Assembly: GCA_907165275.2 (NCBI GenBank)
Contig: OU015652.1
Location: 2,867,001 to 2,931,000 of the forward strand
Source of the DNA: Zygaena filipendulae
Lineage: Eukaryota > Arthropoda > Insecta > Lepidoptera > Zygaenidae
Direction: 5' to 3'
DNA: 64,000 nt
Positions 26,639-39,700 of the stretch are shown here, one piece after another (position 1 is the stretch's first letter; every line of letters starts with the position of its first letter). The position numbers were made by a program, and so were the translations under genes. The notes beneath the pieces are model-generated. The model saw nothing but the letters and a program-made list of their open reading frames with translations, did no database searches and was not told the origin of the DNA.

Positions 26639-28142
26639 AGCTAAAATACTGTTTTATTCTACAAATTTTGTAGTTGGTATTGACTGGCATATCTTATTAA
26701 ATACTGAAGACTCTACTTGTCTGTATGTAAGAAAGAAAAATAGAAGCGTATGTAGGGTCATGGAACAAAGTTCCTCACGCCTTTTCTTCAACTTTGAATG
26801 TAATTTGACAAGTTTTATTAAACTATTTTGTTATTTACTAGTGAACTCTTTGTTTAGGGATAAAAAGTTGCCTATTCCCTTCTTCAGTCTGCAATAATTT
26901 ATGATAATAATCTTATAGTAAAATTTTATCGACATCTGTTTAGCGGTTTAGGCGTGAAAAGGTAACCGACAAACAGATTTACTTTCGCTTTGCGTATATT
27001 ATTGTATATAATATACCTATGTACTATGTAGGTATGAATTTGTTTTATATTCTTAAACTTTTTGCTGACACTACCTACTAGTATATGTATACTGTATTAT
27101 AGTCAGGGCAAAGCGGTTGTCACACAGATTGCGATAGCCATCTGGTTGTCTCATTATTGTATTAGGTTTCTCTAGGAACCTTTGCTCGCCGGGTTTTCAC
27201 GGCTGACAGTTGATCCATCAATCAGGCTTTAAATAAAGTTGCCAATTGCCAGCCACTGGTCTCTATCCACCGTAATAGGAAACCGTGTACATTACTTATT
27301 GGCATTTGAAAACGTCTGAATGTGAACTGTAAGGCGTGTTTACATAAGAGTAACTTTGACTTTAAACGCCGCAACAGATGGCATTTCGAATCTCAAATGT
27401 GATATAACAAATCATTATGTGACAATAGTTCTCTGGACTCTGTCGGTTTGCTTATGTTTACGTTTTAACGCCGCCGGATCCGTTAGCTTGGATGTTATGG
27501 TTTTCTACCGTTATGGAGTCTCGTGAAGTTCTAGATTCCCTTTTTAAAATTATGCTATGTGAATTTTATCTAATTGGTCAAGTCGTTCAGGAATTTACAT
27601 GATTGAAAACAGACGCACTATTATAGATTAATAAGTAATAATTCGACCACGGCGCCCATCGAGATCAATTGTGTGACTGTTTTCTGCCACCAAATGTAGA
27701 GTACATTGTTTTTTTTAATGTAGGTATAGATTTAAACATAATACATTTAGTATATCTATCAACTATTTACATTTTATGCAACTTTTTCACATCCATAATA
27801 ATAAACCGACCAAGACTGATCGGCCGCCTCGACCCCGCTAATTGACACTATCGTCTCGCGATCTTTAATCATTCGACTTAAAGCCTCTCACTAGATACGG
27901 CCTTATGTAATTGACTTTGAATACGTCCAATTAATATTGACGTGTCTATAATTTATGTAGGAATATGTAAATTGTAGATCCTTTTTATGGCACGTTGTGT
28001 AGGGTTCAATTTGAATTGAATCGCGCGATTTTTCATGTTCTAGGTGAACGAGTTTTATTTAGGTTGATTTTATATGAATATCTCGACTTTTTGCCCTTCG
28101 ATCCATTTGCGTAACACCTACTGCTGCTAGATACCTGTGTAA

Positions 28143-28205
28143 CTAGCTATTCCTTGCGACTTTGCCCGCGTAAGTTTGGAATTACCACGGAAATTTCGGG
28201 ATAAA
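28143..28205 (+). repeat. SINE-like element, head fragment
   Basis: CTAGCTATTCCTTGCGACTT, TTTGGAATTACCACGG, AAATTTCGGGATAAAG. Confidence 0.6.
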
Positions 28206-28259
28206 GCCAGGTCGACCCATATCATTCATCCCGCTCCCGCTACACCTGTATTTATATAT

Positions 28260-28410
28260 TAACTTTTATGGTCGCCACTGAAAATCAGCGTCGTGGGACT
28301 AGTCCCACTCAGACCGAGTGGTGGCCATTTTGATACCATGTATATTTTTGTATCATTTAAGTTTGGGTTTCATATTGGTATCAAATAAACTTCTATTTTA
28401 TTCTAATCGC
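28260..28410 (+). mobile_element. Probable retroelement 3' end
   Basis: GC-richer block with a small hairpin (GTGGGACTAGTCCCAC) followed by AT-rich DNA and AATAAACTTCTATTTTATTC. Resembles a LINE/SINE terminus; family not identified. Confidence 0.3.
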
Positions 28411-28919
28411 GGCATGTCTAAGTACAACTCGCATATCTATCTACTCTATGTCTGTGGGTAGTACTTTCAATTTCTACACAGAATAAAAGTGCTCAAAATG
28501 GCGTTCTAGATACATGAGAAAAAAAATCAGACGTGAGTGCTTTACAGTTATCGAGGCGTTATGAGTTTTTAACGACTCTACAATCTCTACATAATCGTCA
28601 GTCAGTGTTGTTTTTTACTCTTATTTTCTTGTGTGTTACCAGTTATAGCTATCATATTTTTACCTAAAACGGTACGTTTAGATTTAACCATTGTGTTTGT
28701 TGCGTGACACACTCCATTGTTTGTGACCTTTGATTAAAGCACAGCACTCTAACACGACATCATAAAATTAATACCTTATCGTGCAATGAACTCTATGATT
28801 TATATGAAAAGTTTACGAACTTGCTAATTTAGGCACAGATGACTACCAGTATCTATCTTCCTTGAAATAGTATTAGAAAGTTATACGACGATGAATATTC
28901 AGTTTATCATGAGATGCGA

Positions 28920-29072
28920 CGAGTTTGGCCCAGTGGTTAGTGTCGGGTACACTAGTACTAAGTAAGTACCTAATAACTAAGTAAAATGGTTAACTGAAAG
29001 AGAATGCCGCAAGGCATTAAGTTCGCCATTTGTATGTACTATGCAATAAAGAATAAATAAATAAAAAAAAAT
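28920..29072 (+). mobile_element. tRNA A-box-like head joined to LINE-type 3' tail
   Basis: TTTGGCCCAGTGGTTAG at about 28924 fits a tRNA-type A box (TGGCNNAGTGG). About 50 bp later comes the tail ACTGAAAGAGAATGCCGCAA, GGCATTAAGTTCGCC, CAATAAAGAATAAATAAATA shared with 3111-3203 and 61388-61474. The layout suggests a SINE that borrows a LINE tail, with the B box missing between them. Confidence 0.5.
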
Positions 29073-29239
29073 TGTTTGTGAATTGTCGTGATTTTTCGTA
29101 AAGAAATAGTTAAGAGGTCAGAAAGTGTCATATATATATACTAAATTTTTTTCGATACATTATTCCCGGGGAAATCCCGAAATACTAATTAATATTTATT
29201 TTAATTTTCATTGCTTTATCGGGTTAGTTACTACATAGT

Positions 29240-29300
29240 CAACAGTCACCATGCTTTAAGTTCATGAGGTCCCAGGTTCGATTTCCGGTGGGGGTGTGCT
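29240..29300 (+). mobile_element. SINE-like B-box fragment
   Basis: GTCCCAGGTTCGATTTCCGG matches the tRNA-type B box GGTTCGANNCC, with a preceding ATGCTTTAAGTTCATGAGG. No cloverleaf can be drawn around it, so this is a tRNA-derived repeat piece and not a tRNA gene. Confidence 0.45.
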
Positions 29301-30788
29301 TTGTGTGTTAAAGCACGGTGCCGTTTCCCAGTCTCAGCTTGTTAATATATTTTGGTACGTACACTATATCTAGTATAGTACACCACGTTTACTTGGTTTC
29401 CACGGCACAATCAGCTTACAGCTTAGTGTGGGATCAAGTAATCTGTGTGTTGTAAATTGCTATTATTAAGTTAGACACCTGTAAGTAATACACATATGTA
29501 AGTAATCGAAAAAGTTACAATACCGTTACTATCCAAGTTCAGAGTTCGTTGAACTGCGGTTACGTAAACGAGGATTAAACGACTCACTAGCAAAACAGAG
29601 TTCTATATTGCTAATTCTTTCTGACGTACGCCCACACGTAGTACTCGACTACAGTGAATATATTTGCATAAGATTATCTCGCTTGTTAGCGCATCGATGT
29701 TGCTATTAAATGTCTATACTGGCTCTTAGTTACTTAGTCGCCATTGGAATTCGATTCAAATACAATACAACTTTTTAAAAATGTTGATGACCATAGATTC
29801 TAATTAAACGCCACATTTTAATTTGTGGACATTGATTTATGTTTTTAAATATATCAATGTTTGTGATACACTTTCTTCTGTTGTGTGACTTAAAGAAAAC
29901 AACATCAATCTTTTCGAAATTTTCTTTCAGATAGGTTCCTATTTAATTTTCGGGGAATTTTATGTGACACAGCTGACCAGCAATATGAGACAAGAATTTT
30001 AAAATTGAAAAGTTTCATAATAAATCTCGACTATTTTGTCTCTTAAATAGGTAATTAAATAGATAAAATATATTTAATACTTTTTAATAGTCTTCAACCC
30101 TCATTTACAACTGGTCTGCGAATAAGTTATTTTTGTTTTCCGAGATATAAAACAGAGTTCGCTCTTTCGAGAATTAATGGGTTGCTGAGGGTAAATAAAC
30201 CTACCTGCCATTTGGCTGCGGTGACAGGTAGCTGCAGCAGCCAGCGCAAGCGCTCAGTACGACTACCAACCGTAGTAAAATATTATATTATCTACAATCA
30301 TTGATAGACTATCTTTTTTTTTTAATTTATTTACCAAATTTAATATAAAAAAAAATACAAATAGACAAAATAGCACAAGAGGTTTGTACAATTAGTGCTA
30401 CTCCTACTTTATTATTTATTAAGCTATCGATCGGTGGTACGTTCCTACCTCCTTTTCATAGGAGGGCGCGTGGGTTGCCAGCGTAGCATCGATGTGACGT
30501 AATAAAAGTTAATACGAAAGTTACGTAAAATGAAGCGTGGGCGGATTGACTTCATTTGTGGTAATTTTATTGAAATATAAAATGAAAAACATCAAATCAG
30601 CTGAAATACGCGGTACACTCAAACAACTCGATAGCTGTAAACATGCGTTGTTCGTACATTAGAAATAAATGAAAAAACTGGATGAAAGTAATAGGTAAAT
30701 AATTAAGTGACTGAATGCATTGCGACTTTAATTTTTTTTTGTGTCGATCTACTTCAATGTCTACTACGCATAAATTAAGTTTATCTAT

Positions 30789-31007
30789 ATACTATAATAT
30801 TATAAAGAGCTAAAGTTTGTGAGTTTATGAATTGTGAGTTTGTGACGTCGCGTTGTGGGGGTAATCTCTGGATCTACTGAACCGATTTAGAAAATTCTTT
30901 CACATATAGGAAGCTGCGGTAATTTAGAATTATATAGTACTTTTTATCCCGAAATTCCTACGGGAACTCCGAAATTACCGCGGGTGAAACCGCGGAGGAC
31001 AGTTAGT
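30789..31007 (-). repeat. SINE-like element, minus strand, near full length
   Basis: On + : tail complement ATACTATAATATTATAAAG, GTAATCTCTGGATCTACTGA, TTTTTATCCCGAAATTCC, GAAATTACCGCGGGTGAAAC, CGCGGAGGACAGTTAG. Confidence 0.8.
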
Positions 31008-31043
31008 TAAGTATATTGGGGTACATCTAGTATTTTTATAAAA

Positions 31044-31337
31044 TATAGCTGCGCCCCGCGGTTTCACCCGCGGTAATTTCGGAGTTCCCGCGGATGTTGC
31101 GGGAAAAAAGTAGGTAGGTACTCTACGTCCTTCTTTTTACCCCTTACAGTAGTTTACGGTGATTAGCTGTCCCCCGCATTAATTCCGGAGTTCCCGCGGG
31201 AATTCCGGGATGAAAAATAGATAGTAGCCGATTCTCAGACATACTGAATATGCATACAAAATTTCATGAGAATCGGTCAAGCCGTTTCGGAGGAGCATGG
31301 GAACGAACATTGTGACACGAGAATTTTATAATTAGAT
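31044..31337 (+). repeat. Two SINE-like copies in tandem
   Basis: The first copy starts TATAGCTGCGCCCCGCGGTT at 31044 and is cut after GTCCTTCTTTTTACCCC. A second copy starts TTAGCTGTCCCCCGCATTAA at 31163, continues GAATTCCGGGATGAAAAATA and CAAAATTTCATGAGAATCGG, and ends near TTGTGACACGAG. Like 4708-5210 this is head-to-tail. Confidence 0.75.
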
Positions 31338-31759
31338 AATAGAATGAGAAGAGAGTTTCGTCGAGTGTGCAAAAAAAATCTCAATAATATATCTATTACT
31401 AGACGCTCGTCCGAGCCAGACGCATTAATATTGATGATATTATCGTGAACCACCCAGTTGTTAAGTGGCAAGGTGTGTCAGTGCCGTCAGTCAGTCAGTT
31501 GGAATCGCCCCAAGGTCGGGCTAAACTCGTGGTCGTTTTCTTCTTCGCCCATGTTCCCTTCCAGTTTTGGCGGCGATCCAAAGCGAAATATCTAACGGAC
31601 GTTGATTCATACTACGGTCTAGTAAGCAGTGTCGGTTGTCAATGTGAAAATAGGAATAACTCATAACTATTTTTTTTTTATATGTACATATAACTGAATA
31701 CATCGTAATCATCATTCTTTTCGGTCGCATTATTTTTTGTTCATCCGTAATATACAGAT

Positions 31760-31883
31760 TATATCAGTGCCTAACAACCAAAATGGGATAAGCTAAATTT
31801 TTTGCTCGGACTGTCTATACCTTAACCATTCCATTGTACAAAAAATTTCGCTTATCCTATTTTGGCCGTTAGGCATCGATATA
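31760..31883. mobile_element. Compact foldback MITE, 124 bp
   Basis: The left arm TATATCAGTGCCTAACAACC ... GGATAAGC and the complement of the right arm TATATCGATGCCTAACGGCC ... GGATAAGC match over about 44 bases with few mismatches, joined by a loop of about 35 bases. The whole element should form one hairpin. Confidence 0.8.
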
Positions 31884-31899
31884 AGCTTTTATTGTAAAT

Positions 31900-31990
31900 T
31901 TGAACAAAAAGCCCACTGTGAAAATGAGACTCGAACCGTCACCCGCAACGGTTGCTAGCCGCACGTCAAACCATGCAGTCACACACAATT
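31900..31990 (-). mobile_element. tRNA-derived SINE head, minus strand
   Basis: Minus-strand reading contains GACGGTTCGAGTCTCATTTT, a good B box, preceded by GCATGGTTTGACGTGCGGCT, in a tRNA-like layout. It lacks a closed acceptor stem. It underlies the start of the 121-codon + frame at 31900-32265, which is therefore not accepted as a gene. Confidence 0.4.
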
Positions 31991-32704
31991 TATTACGCAA
32001 TAAGTCAATACTCAGTATAAACTTACGAAAAGCTTTTACTTATTCCAATGTAACATGTTTTTCTTTTCAAGTTTCACTTCATTTTTTAAGTTATCCATTC
32101 TTTCTCTGTGGATTGAAAAACTCTGTCCATAGATTTATTGTCAATCATGAAATTTTATTCAAATTTAATTATTTTTATTGCATTAATGCAATGTGTAAAT
32201 TTTCTATCAGCATGAAGCCCTGTAAAGGCGCGGCAATATTTAGTATTAGTTTCAAATCGGAATAGTCTTGACATTAATATCTGTAGGAATGAAGTAACTC
32301 TTTGATAATGTGGTTAAATTTTTGATGTTATTTTCCTTTCCTATACCCAGCTTCAAAGGATTTAATATTGTAACTGCCATCAAATAAGGACTTTACTTGA
32401 CCATTTTTCCATGTCCAAATTGAATAGTTTACCTCGGGGGCAATAAACCCGTCAAAGTTTCGCTGCGTCACGCGACGCTTCTCTGGTTTGTCAAGTTCAA
32501 TGTTTCTATCATTAATTGTGATGTCACGAATTCTTTCTCTCGAACTTTTTGTGGGCCTCACGCCGGCTGATCACATTATCTAATTCATGTATGTACAAAT
32601 AAAAGTATATATACGTATTCCAACAGTTGTCTGGTACCCATATTGTAAGCTCAGTTAGGTTGGAACCTGCAGGTTGCGGTGTGTATGATAATATCCAAGC
32701 ATCA

Positions 32705-32940
32705 TAATGGGCATGTTGACTATTTTTTATTTTTTATTCCGTCTTGTAGATTATTCAAAAATATTGAACACGTATTTTTTCTTTTTTTACGTAATCAAAA
32801 AATAACGGCGATATATTGAGTTGAAATTCCGCGTGACGTCACTCTTCTGACAGTTTGTATGGCGGTTTTAGCGGTTAGTGACGACACGACCCCCTCACCC
32901 TAAACTTTAATGCGCTTTATATTTAACTTTTAATTTATTC
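32705..32940 (+). mobile_element. CRE-bearing MITE, copy B, right end missing
   Basis: ATGGGCATGTTGACTATTTT, ATTCCGTCTTGTAGATTA, GAACACGTATTTTTTC, GCGTGACGTCACTCTTCTGA, CACCCTAAACTTTAATGCGC. The similarity stops near 32940; the right inverted end found in the other copies is absent. Confidence 0.85.
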
Positions 32941-33065
32941 TTCTCGGGAACTCCTAACCATCCTCTTGAGTTTTGACGAAATATATTGTGTCAATATGAC
33001 TTTAATCAGTCGAATCATTCATACGTGTAATTTGGACTAAAAGAGGCACCAAACTACAATTATAT

Positions 33066-33261
33066 TATTAATATCCTAATGTGAAAGTGTGGATTTTTGG
33101 ATGTTTGTTACTCAATCACGCAAAAACGGCTGAACGGATTTGGATGAAATTTGGCATGCACGTTCTCAGGGGTACAGAGAAGGATATAGGGTACTTTTTA
33201 TCCCGGAATTCCCACGGGAACTCCGAAATTACCGCGGGTGAAACCGCGGGGCACAGCTAGT
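33066..33261 (-). repeat. SINE-like element, minus strand, full length
   Basis: The best-preserved minus-strand copy: + strand shows TTAATATCCTAATGTGAAAG, ACTCAATCACGCAAAAACGG, CTGAACGGATTTGGATGAAA, TTTTTATCCCGGAATTCCC, ACCGCGGGTGAAACCGCGGG and GCACAGCTAG. It resembles the copy at 14884 closely. Confidence 0.88.
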
Positions 33262-33689
33262 ATACAGATATTTCTTGTATAAAGTTCTACATATTATTAT
33301 GTCTATAGGCTGCATGTAAACTTTTTTCCTATTTTTCTTTTTACAATATACTTTACTACATATACCAGCTGTGTTATCCAAATAAGAAGTATATACCAAC
33401 AGTCGGGTTGCGAATAACGGAGGTAATTTGTTAAAATGTGTTTGTTATCCCTGAAACTCGACCTTGGACGACCCGCCTAGTTATCCCTGAGGGCGGGTTT
33501 GGGAGCGTGCCTTGTTAGTTTAGATACTTTGCTATTATGATATAATATGTATGTTGTACTTATTGCTCATTTCAGAATGCCCTCGCATTTCTTTTATTTT
33601 TAGTTTTAGATTTACAAGCATTTAAAAAATTAACATATTAGCTACGATATTCTAAAACTCATGAAACGTAGTGCCATATGTACTCTTTC

Positions 33690-33786
33690 GGCCACACTCA
33701 GAGTCGTTTTAATGATTACTATTTAAGTTACATTTAGTTCAAATGCCAATTAACATTAATTTATTGACGGTCTCTGAGTGCGGCGG
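33690..33786. mobile_element. CACTCAGAGTCG MITE, internally deleted copy
   Basis: Left end GGCCACACTCAGAGTCGTTT and right end GTCTCTGAGTGCGGCGG with AATGCCAATTAACATTAATT in between, the same blocks in the same order as the element at 55071-55304 but only about 97 bp long. Confidence 0.8.
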
Positions 33787-36429
33787 TTTGTCATAAACAT
33801 GACCGACCATGGATCGCCTTGCATATCCAGCATCGGAAATGTGTAATTACTATAACATCATTAGTTAAATCTTATTGCAATAGTAGCCTTAGTAGGTGAT
33901 AAAGTTCATCGACCGTGGTGTGGTGTATTTTTTTGTGTAACACAAACCACCATGTGACCATAGAAACCTAAAAAATAATTCAAGTCTTTACGGTGTCCCA
34001 GCTAGAATGGCACATAAAAGTAATCTCCATACATATCCAGTAGCGTTATTGATAATATTGTCATAGTAATATTAACATTATAATACACTTTCCAATTTCG
34101 TAATCGCCAGTCATTGTCGGTTGGTACTTTACGTTTGTAGGTACTGTATACGTTATCCGATGACATTGACCAAGTGGGAAAGTTCAAGTTGCACTGGCTT
34201 GCGTAACTTTCGGCTTTAGAGAGGAGACACGTCGTCGTTTACTACGCTTTTTTATGAGGCAATGTAAAAAGCTATAAGAACGGTCGATGGTCGGTACTCG
34301 GTAAGTAATACTGAAAAATTGACACTCAACCCACAACTGGGTAATATAAGTAGGGTTTATCTTTTCGTACATTATTTTTTAATATATCTTTTAGTCTCCT
34401 TTTTTAATCTTAGCTATATTGTTTAACATAATAAATAAGTCAAATCTTTATAAAATAAGATAGTTATTTCAAATCAGAAGTTTAGAATTCCGTAATAAAT
34501 AAAATTAATAACGTTCTTTTACATACTAATGTAAGTAAATCTTTCTGCAACACAGTCTGACTTCAAACGATTTCAAGTGTTCTATTTGTCGGTCAGTATT
34601 ACGCTGTAGTATAATTAGAATAATTTATTTGCAATACCAAGTTGTAATAGGTATCCATTGATGAAAAAACTAACAAAAAAAATTGTGTCTGCAGGATGTT
34701 TTCAACTTCTATAGGTACTCATTTTATACAGAGATTTTTATGATTTGATTATTTGTATAGGGTATAATTTCTGAAACTACTGTTCAGCAGTTAAGCTATA
34801 TTTTAAAAATTCTTTCGATTTTTCCTATCATTGAAAGAATTAGATTTGAAAGATTGTTAGCTAATATTTTTTATTTCTCGAATTAATTTTAATATGTATA
34901 ACGTTGAAGGAACCGCGAACTAGACTATATTTAAGAGTAATTAAGTCTTAGAATAAAAGATACCTATATGGCACTTCAGAGTCAAATGCATATGAAATTA
35001 TATAGGAACATATATATATATATTGTAAAGTGTTTGTTGCGTGGTGTATGTGTTTGTTTTTGCTGAATAAAGTTGTAATGTGGTGCTAACGTCCATGGAG
35101 GTAGTACGTTCTTTTTTCATCTAAAAAAAAAAAAACTTACTATTAGATTCTGTACTGATTACACTAAATTATAAATTTATGAACCGTGTTTTTCTCACGA
35201 CCCGTTTCAAAGTTTATCTAATCTTATAAATAATTAAATATACTTAAACGCCTACAATCAGTGCTTACAATAAGGAGAATAGCTTACAGTTAATTTATAG
35301 GCCTGTTTTAAAGTTTGGCGTCAATTTGTTTCCGTCATTAATTACATTGAAAAAGAACATAACGTTTCGTCGGTAATATTTATTATCTATACTGACAGAC
35401 AGACATGACACCCAGACGCAACAATCCAGGGTTTTTTTTAGTTTACACATTATATTAACAATGTCTTATTGAACATTTAGCGTGCGATCGAACATTTCTG
35501 TGCCAAAAAAAATTTTCCTACATTTTTTACAGAATTTATGTTATATAAATTTATTTATTTCATGGAATTTAAAACTAATTATATTATATAACTCGAGCAA
35601 ACTCTCGTTTCATAAATTAGGCGACGTGATTATCGTCTGCGTGCACTACTCATGTTTGAATAAGTAAAAGGTGGATATTTATTTCCAAAAATGCGTAAGT
35701 GATCATTGTGATCATTATTATTTTTATTTTTTCATGACCCTACCACATTTTTTCTTTAAACCTTTTATTATTAACCTCATGCATTGAAATTTTGGTCCTC
35801 CGCACTGTATGTAAAGTCAAAATAACACTGCTGACCGTGGACGACTGTTTAAGAGGCCTTTAGGCAAAGACATGGAGGACGACGCTAGATACCTATCAGA
35901 TTTGTCTTCGTATAATACCGACAAACTTCAGCGTACGCTTAGCTTGTACCTGATGCCATCCTCAACGGGTGATGAACCTTACTACGTCTTTTGGCGCGGA
36001 ACGTAATATCGCGCCGTTCGATTGTTTTTTGGCTTGTATATCGAACGGAATCTCAAAAGAAACTCTATTTATTATATCTAGAGTATAATATGATTTGCAA
36101 AATTGCTCATACCTATCTAATATTTCAGTCTAAAACGACAATGCGAATTAGTTTCGCGCCAATATCTGGAATGGACGGATAATGACAGGGCCCGGTTATT
36201 TACGGTGACCCATTTTAGCGGCCGGCCTTTCTACAGAAGTATTGCTTTCTAAACTTTAAATTATCACCGACAATATTCTAAAACCGGAAATTTTTGAAAT
36301 AAAGGGAGCGGTTAACATTAAGAAAGACAAAAATTTTATCAATTTTTTTACACAAAATATAATTATTAACTGGCTAAATTGTAACGAGCGTTTGAATTTA
36401 AAAAGAAAGTTTTTTTTTTCGTTAGAGCA
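33787..36429. other. No gene seen; AT-rich non-coding DNA
   Basis: Short frames only, poly-A and poly-T runs, and a (TA)n patch near 35010. No convincing splice-framed exon. Confidence 0.55.
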
Positions 36430-36650
36430 GCAAAGGTGTCATCACGTTGTCCGGCAGGGATAACACGAGCCAGCCGTCTCTCGCTTTAGATGCGTTTACG
36501 CAACACGTATTGTTCGGTCCGGGAACAATTTATCGTTGCCCTAGATTCCGTTTACGACTCCGCGTCACCCGGGACCCTCAGTCGTTACTCGTTACGTCTT
36601 TAGCTTTATTACCAAAATGTGCGGAGTTATTGTATGTTGGAGCGTAATAG
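36430..36650. promoter_or_regulatory. CpG-rich island, candidate regulatory element
   Basis: About 220 bp with raised GC and many CpGs (GTCACCCGGGACCCTCAG, TTCGGTCCGGGAACAA) in AT-rich surroundings. A 66-codon + strand frame crosses it but resembles no family I know. It could be an enhancer, an untranslated exon or an old GC-rich transposon piece; I cannot choose. Confidence 0.18.
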
Positions 36651-38215
36651 ATTGTTTTTATATTTTAATTTTTGTTTCAATATTTTTTTAAGCTTGTTTA
36701 AGTAACCACAATCAATTCAATTCGTTTATTTGCCAAAATATGGTAGGTACATTAAAAGGTGTTATATTATGTCATAAGGTACATCATATTCTGCCGTTTA
36801 ATATACAAAATACGTCCTCTTCCCAAAGGGATAGGTAGAGACTATGGATCTCCACTTTCTAGGATCTTTACATGCCTAATCTCTTTTTCACTTCATTAAC
36901 TTTCTTAAGGGTTCGAATTTAACTTCTTAATTCTCTTTTTTTAAAAGATCTTCTATGTGGTCGATCGGTATACTTTCCGTAATCGATTCTCAGAAAGACA
37001 AGATTTACCTATTGTTATGGTTTATGAAACTTCTAACCTATTATAAATTACTGCGACGGAGCAGGGGGCAATAATAATAAGCAATCAAGGCTGCGAGCAA
37101 CTTATATTAAGTACCCAATCAAAAATACACTCTCTATCAACATGCTTATTATTTCAATTTCAACACTACGATTAGTACGAATAATAAAACCGAAGGCTTA
37201 GACGGTGCCATTACACTGCACACTACTCGCTCCGTTTATCTTCAAGCTGTAGGTAGGTACTTTATTAATTTCGCGCGGCACAGTATCACACAATCATCTT
37301 TTATGTTATTGCAGTCGTTCTGTCACCGTATGAAGCGTGTAGTGTTGCGACATAAGTCGTCGTGTAGACGCAGCCGCGGTTGGCGTAGGGTGCAAGTGAC
37401 AGAAGGTTCAGTTTAAAACTAACAGGCGTTTGTGTGTGTACCGATATGATTTGGACCAACCAAGGCTTAGAGTGATGATATAATTGTAAGTAAATGACCG
37501 TACGACGTTGCCCTTTCGGATACTATTATTTTTGAGAAAAAAATTCATTGGCAGAATTATTTATGACAAGGGCCAAGGAGTGACGGTTGCTATTATTAAA
37601 GGAAAATGGAGCCTTGGGAATAGGTATTTTACTAGAAATTGTTTGACATCATAGTCCACATTATTGTTTAATTCTATTGCAATAAAGTTCAACGAAAAGT
37701 GTTTACATATTTTCGATACTCGTGTACACTAGCGATAAGGGAACTTAAAGAGACAAGAAAAATTGTTATGCGGAAAGTATATCGTGAAAAATGTGTACAA
37801 TGTACGTATACCTACTTCCCGCTTTCAACGTTTCACTTACACCAAACTAAAAACAGATCAACAGAAGTGCTGCTAAGTGGATAATGTCAATTGGCCGGCC
37901 GTCATTCCGCATTCCACCCCAGAATGGGCCGTTTGACATTAATGTAGAGACATTAATTCGTTAGCTGGCCCGAGCGGACGTGTGTGATGATCACCGCAGT
38001 GTTGCAATCACATTAGACATTATTATATTTATGACATATTATATGTACGAAGCGCAATTGGTGATTATGACTTTGTAGTGACCCTACGATGTGACCTTTA
38101 CAGATTTAAATTAAGTAGGTACTGTAACGTCCCGGGGGTGGGAATGTCAACAACGTTATTAAACACTTTTCAGATTTTCAGTTTAGTTTCATTTATTTCA
38201 CAGGTATTTCATCTA

Positions 38216-38382
38216 TACCTACTGATATAAATGCGAAAGTTTGAATGGATAAAGATATGTTTGATATCCAGTCACACTAAAATAGCTGAACTGATTATAG
38301 TCTGGAATAGGACATGGGGTACCTACTTTTTATTCCGGAATTCTTGCGGGAACTCCGAAATTAACGTCAGTGAAACAGATAG
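38216..38382 (-). repeat. SINE-like element, minus strand, diverged
   Basis: CTACTGATATAAATGCGAAA, ATAGCTGAACTGATTATAGT, TTTTTATTCCGGAATTCTTG, GGGAACTCCGAAATTAACG and GTGAAACAGATAG in the expected reverse order. Confidence 0.65.
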
Positions 38383-39439
38383 TGTTATTATATTTCTAAG
38401 CTTTCATTAGCAAATGTACAAGATTCTATCTATTTGATATATCATTTTATATTCAAAAATACTTAAGTACTACGTTCTAGTGTATTTCCAACCAGTGTGG
38501 CCATGGAAGTCGACTCTACAAGCGTTAGACCAAAAAAACCAAATCGCTAAAACGCTACTATAATTAAAAACATTTTAACCACTTGATACCCCAAAATCCT
38601 GTGCTGTTTTTTAATCAAACGGAATTTGAAATATTTAATTTAATTTGAACATTGTTGAGCCAAAATTACTAAACTTACCTACCTACATACCGAGCCGGGC
38701 GAAATAATCCAAAGCATGCCTACCTATTTCACAAAAGAAACTATTCCATTACCAACAAAAACTTGTTAGTTCCCAGACGCTTTCTTGACAAGCTAACGTA
38801 ACGCACTCATTGTACTGACCCACATACAGAAATAATTCTTTGGTTTTCGGGTTTATAGATCTTGGGAACATAGGAGTTCACTTCGCTGTGTGTGTTGGAG
38901 TCGATTGCGACTGACAGGGTGCTCGTGTTAATCGAATACAGCTTGGGTCTGCGATAGATACCTTCCTTGTTATAAAATTTAAGTGGAAGATAGTTCACGT
39001 TAGTAGAAATCATTTAGCATTAAAAATTCAACTTATTATTATTATTATTATAAAGTTTTTTATTTTAGTTATATTTTTAATGGTTTTGAAATAATACGAT
39101 AGACTTAAAGAAAATGTTACTCTTATAGTTTTCAAGCGTTATTTGTCGAAATTTTAGGCTTAATGTAATAGAACACTAAACTACATGTCTCTATATTAGA
39201 ATAATTTCATTTTACTGAATATGTGCATTTTTCTTGTTACAGGTACATTACGACAGTGTTTGCGCAAATACAAGACCCCTTTACGGTAGACGTGTAAGAG
39301 AAAGAAAACACACGAGAAAATATCACATTCACAGGGAATTAGACCAGAAACGCCATGTAGTCAAAGCAATTACCTATCTATATTGGAAAATATTTATGAA
39401 TACATTGACAAATTGCTCTAGCATTTTCCATACCCACGT

Positions 39440-39700
39440 AACACGTCTATACGTACGCCCGGGGCGTCACGAATCAGGAACAAAATTGCACCGCACGGTT
39501 TACGCGCGGGAGTCGGTCCGGGCGCGGGCGCGAGGTATTTTCAGAACGTTTACGATCACTCAATATTGATTCCAAGTGCCGGTTACGCACGAACCGACAT
39601 TCGTCTCGCGGGCGCGCTAGAGACGTGCACGACGTGCGCCGATAAATTCATCGATAACACCGCCGACGCGAGAGCGATGTCGGCGTTGATACGCTTTTAT
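39440..39700. promoter_or_regulatory. CpG-rich island, candidate promoter or 5' exon
   Basis: About 260 bp unusually rich in GC and CpG (for example CCCGGGGCGTCACGAATC and GGGCGCGGGCGCGAGG) inside very AT-rich DNA, 8 kb upstream of the first recognised exon. Part of it is open on the + strand, but the reading is Arg-rich and unconvincing as protein. Inference: a core promoter with an untranslated exon of the downstream gene, or of an unseen transcript. No TATA box or clear donor was identified. Confidence 0.25.

Noticed and set aside
29240..29300. tRNA gene
   Set aside because: Only a B-box match; no acceptor stem, anticodon arm or A box at the right distance. The same applies at 54024 and 31910 (minus).
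31900..32265. 121-codon + frame starting MNKKPTVKMRLEPSP
   Set aside because: Its start lies on an antisense tRNA-derived SINE fragment and the remainder is AT-rich, hydrophobic chance sequence.
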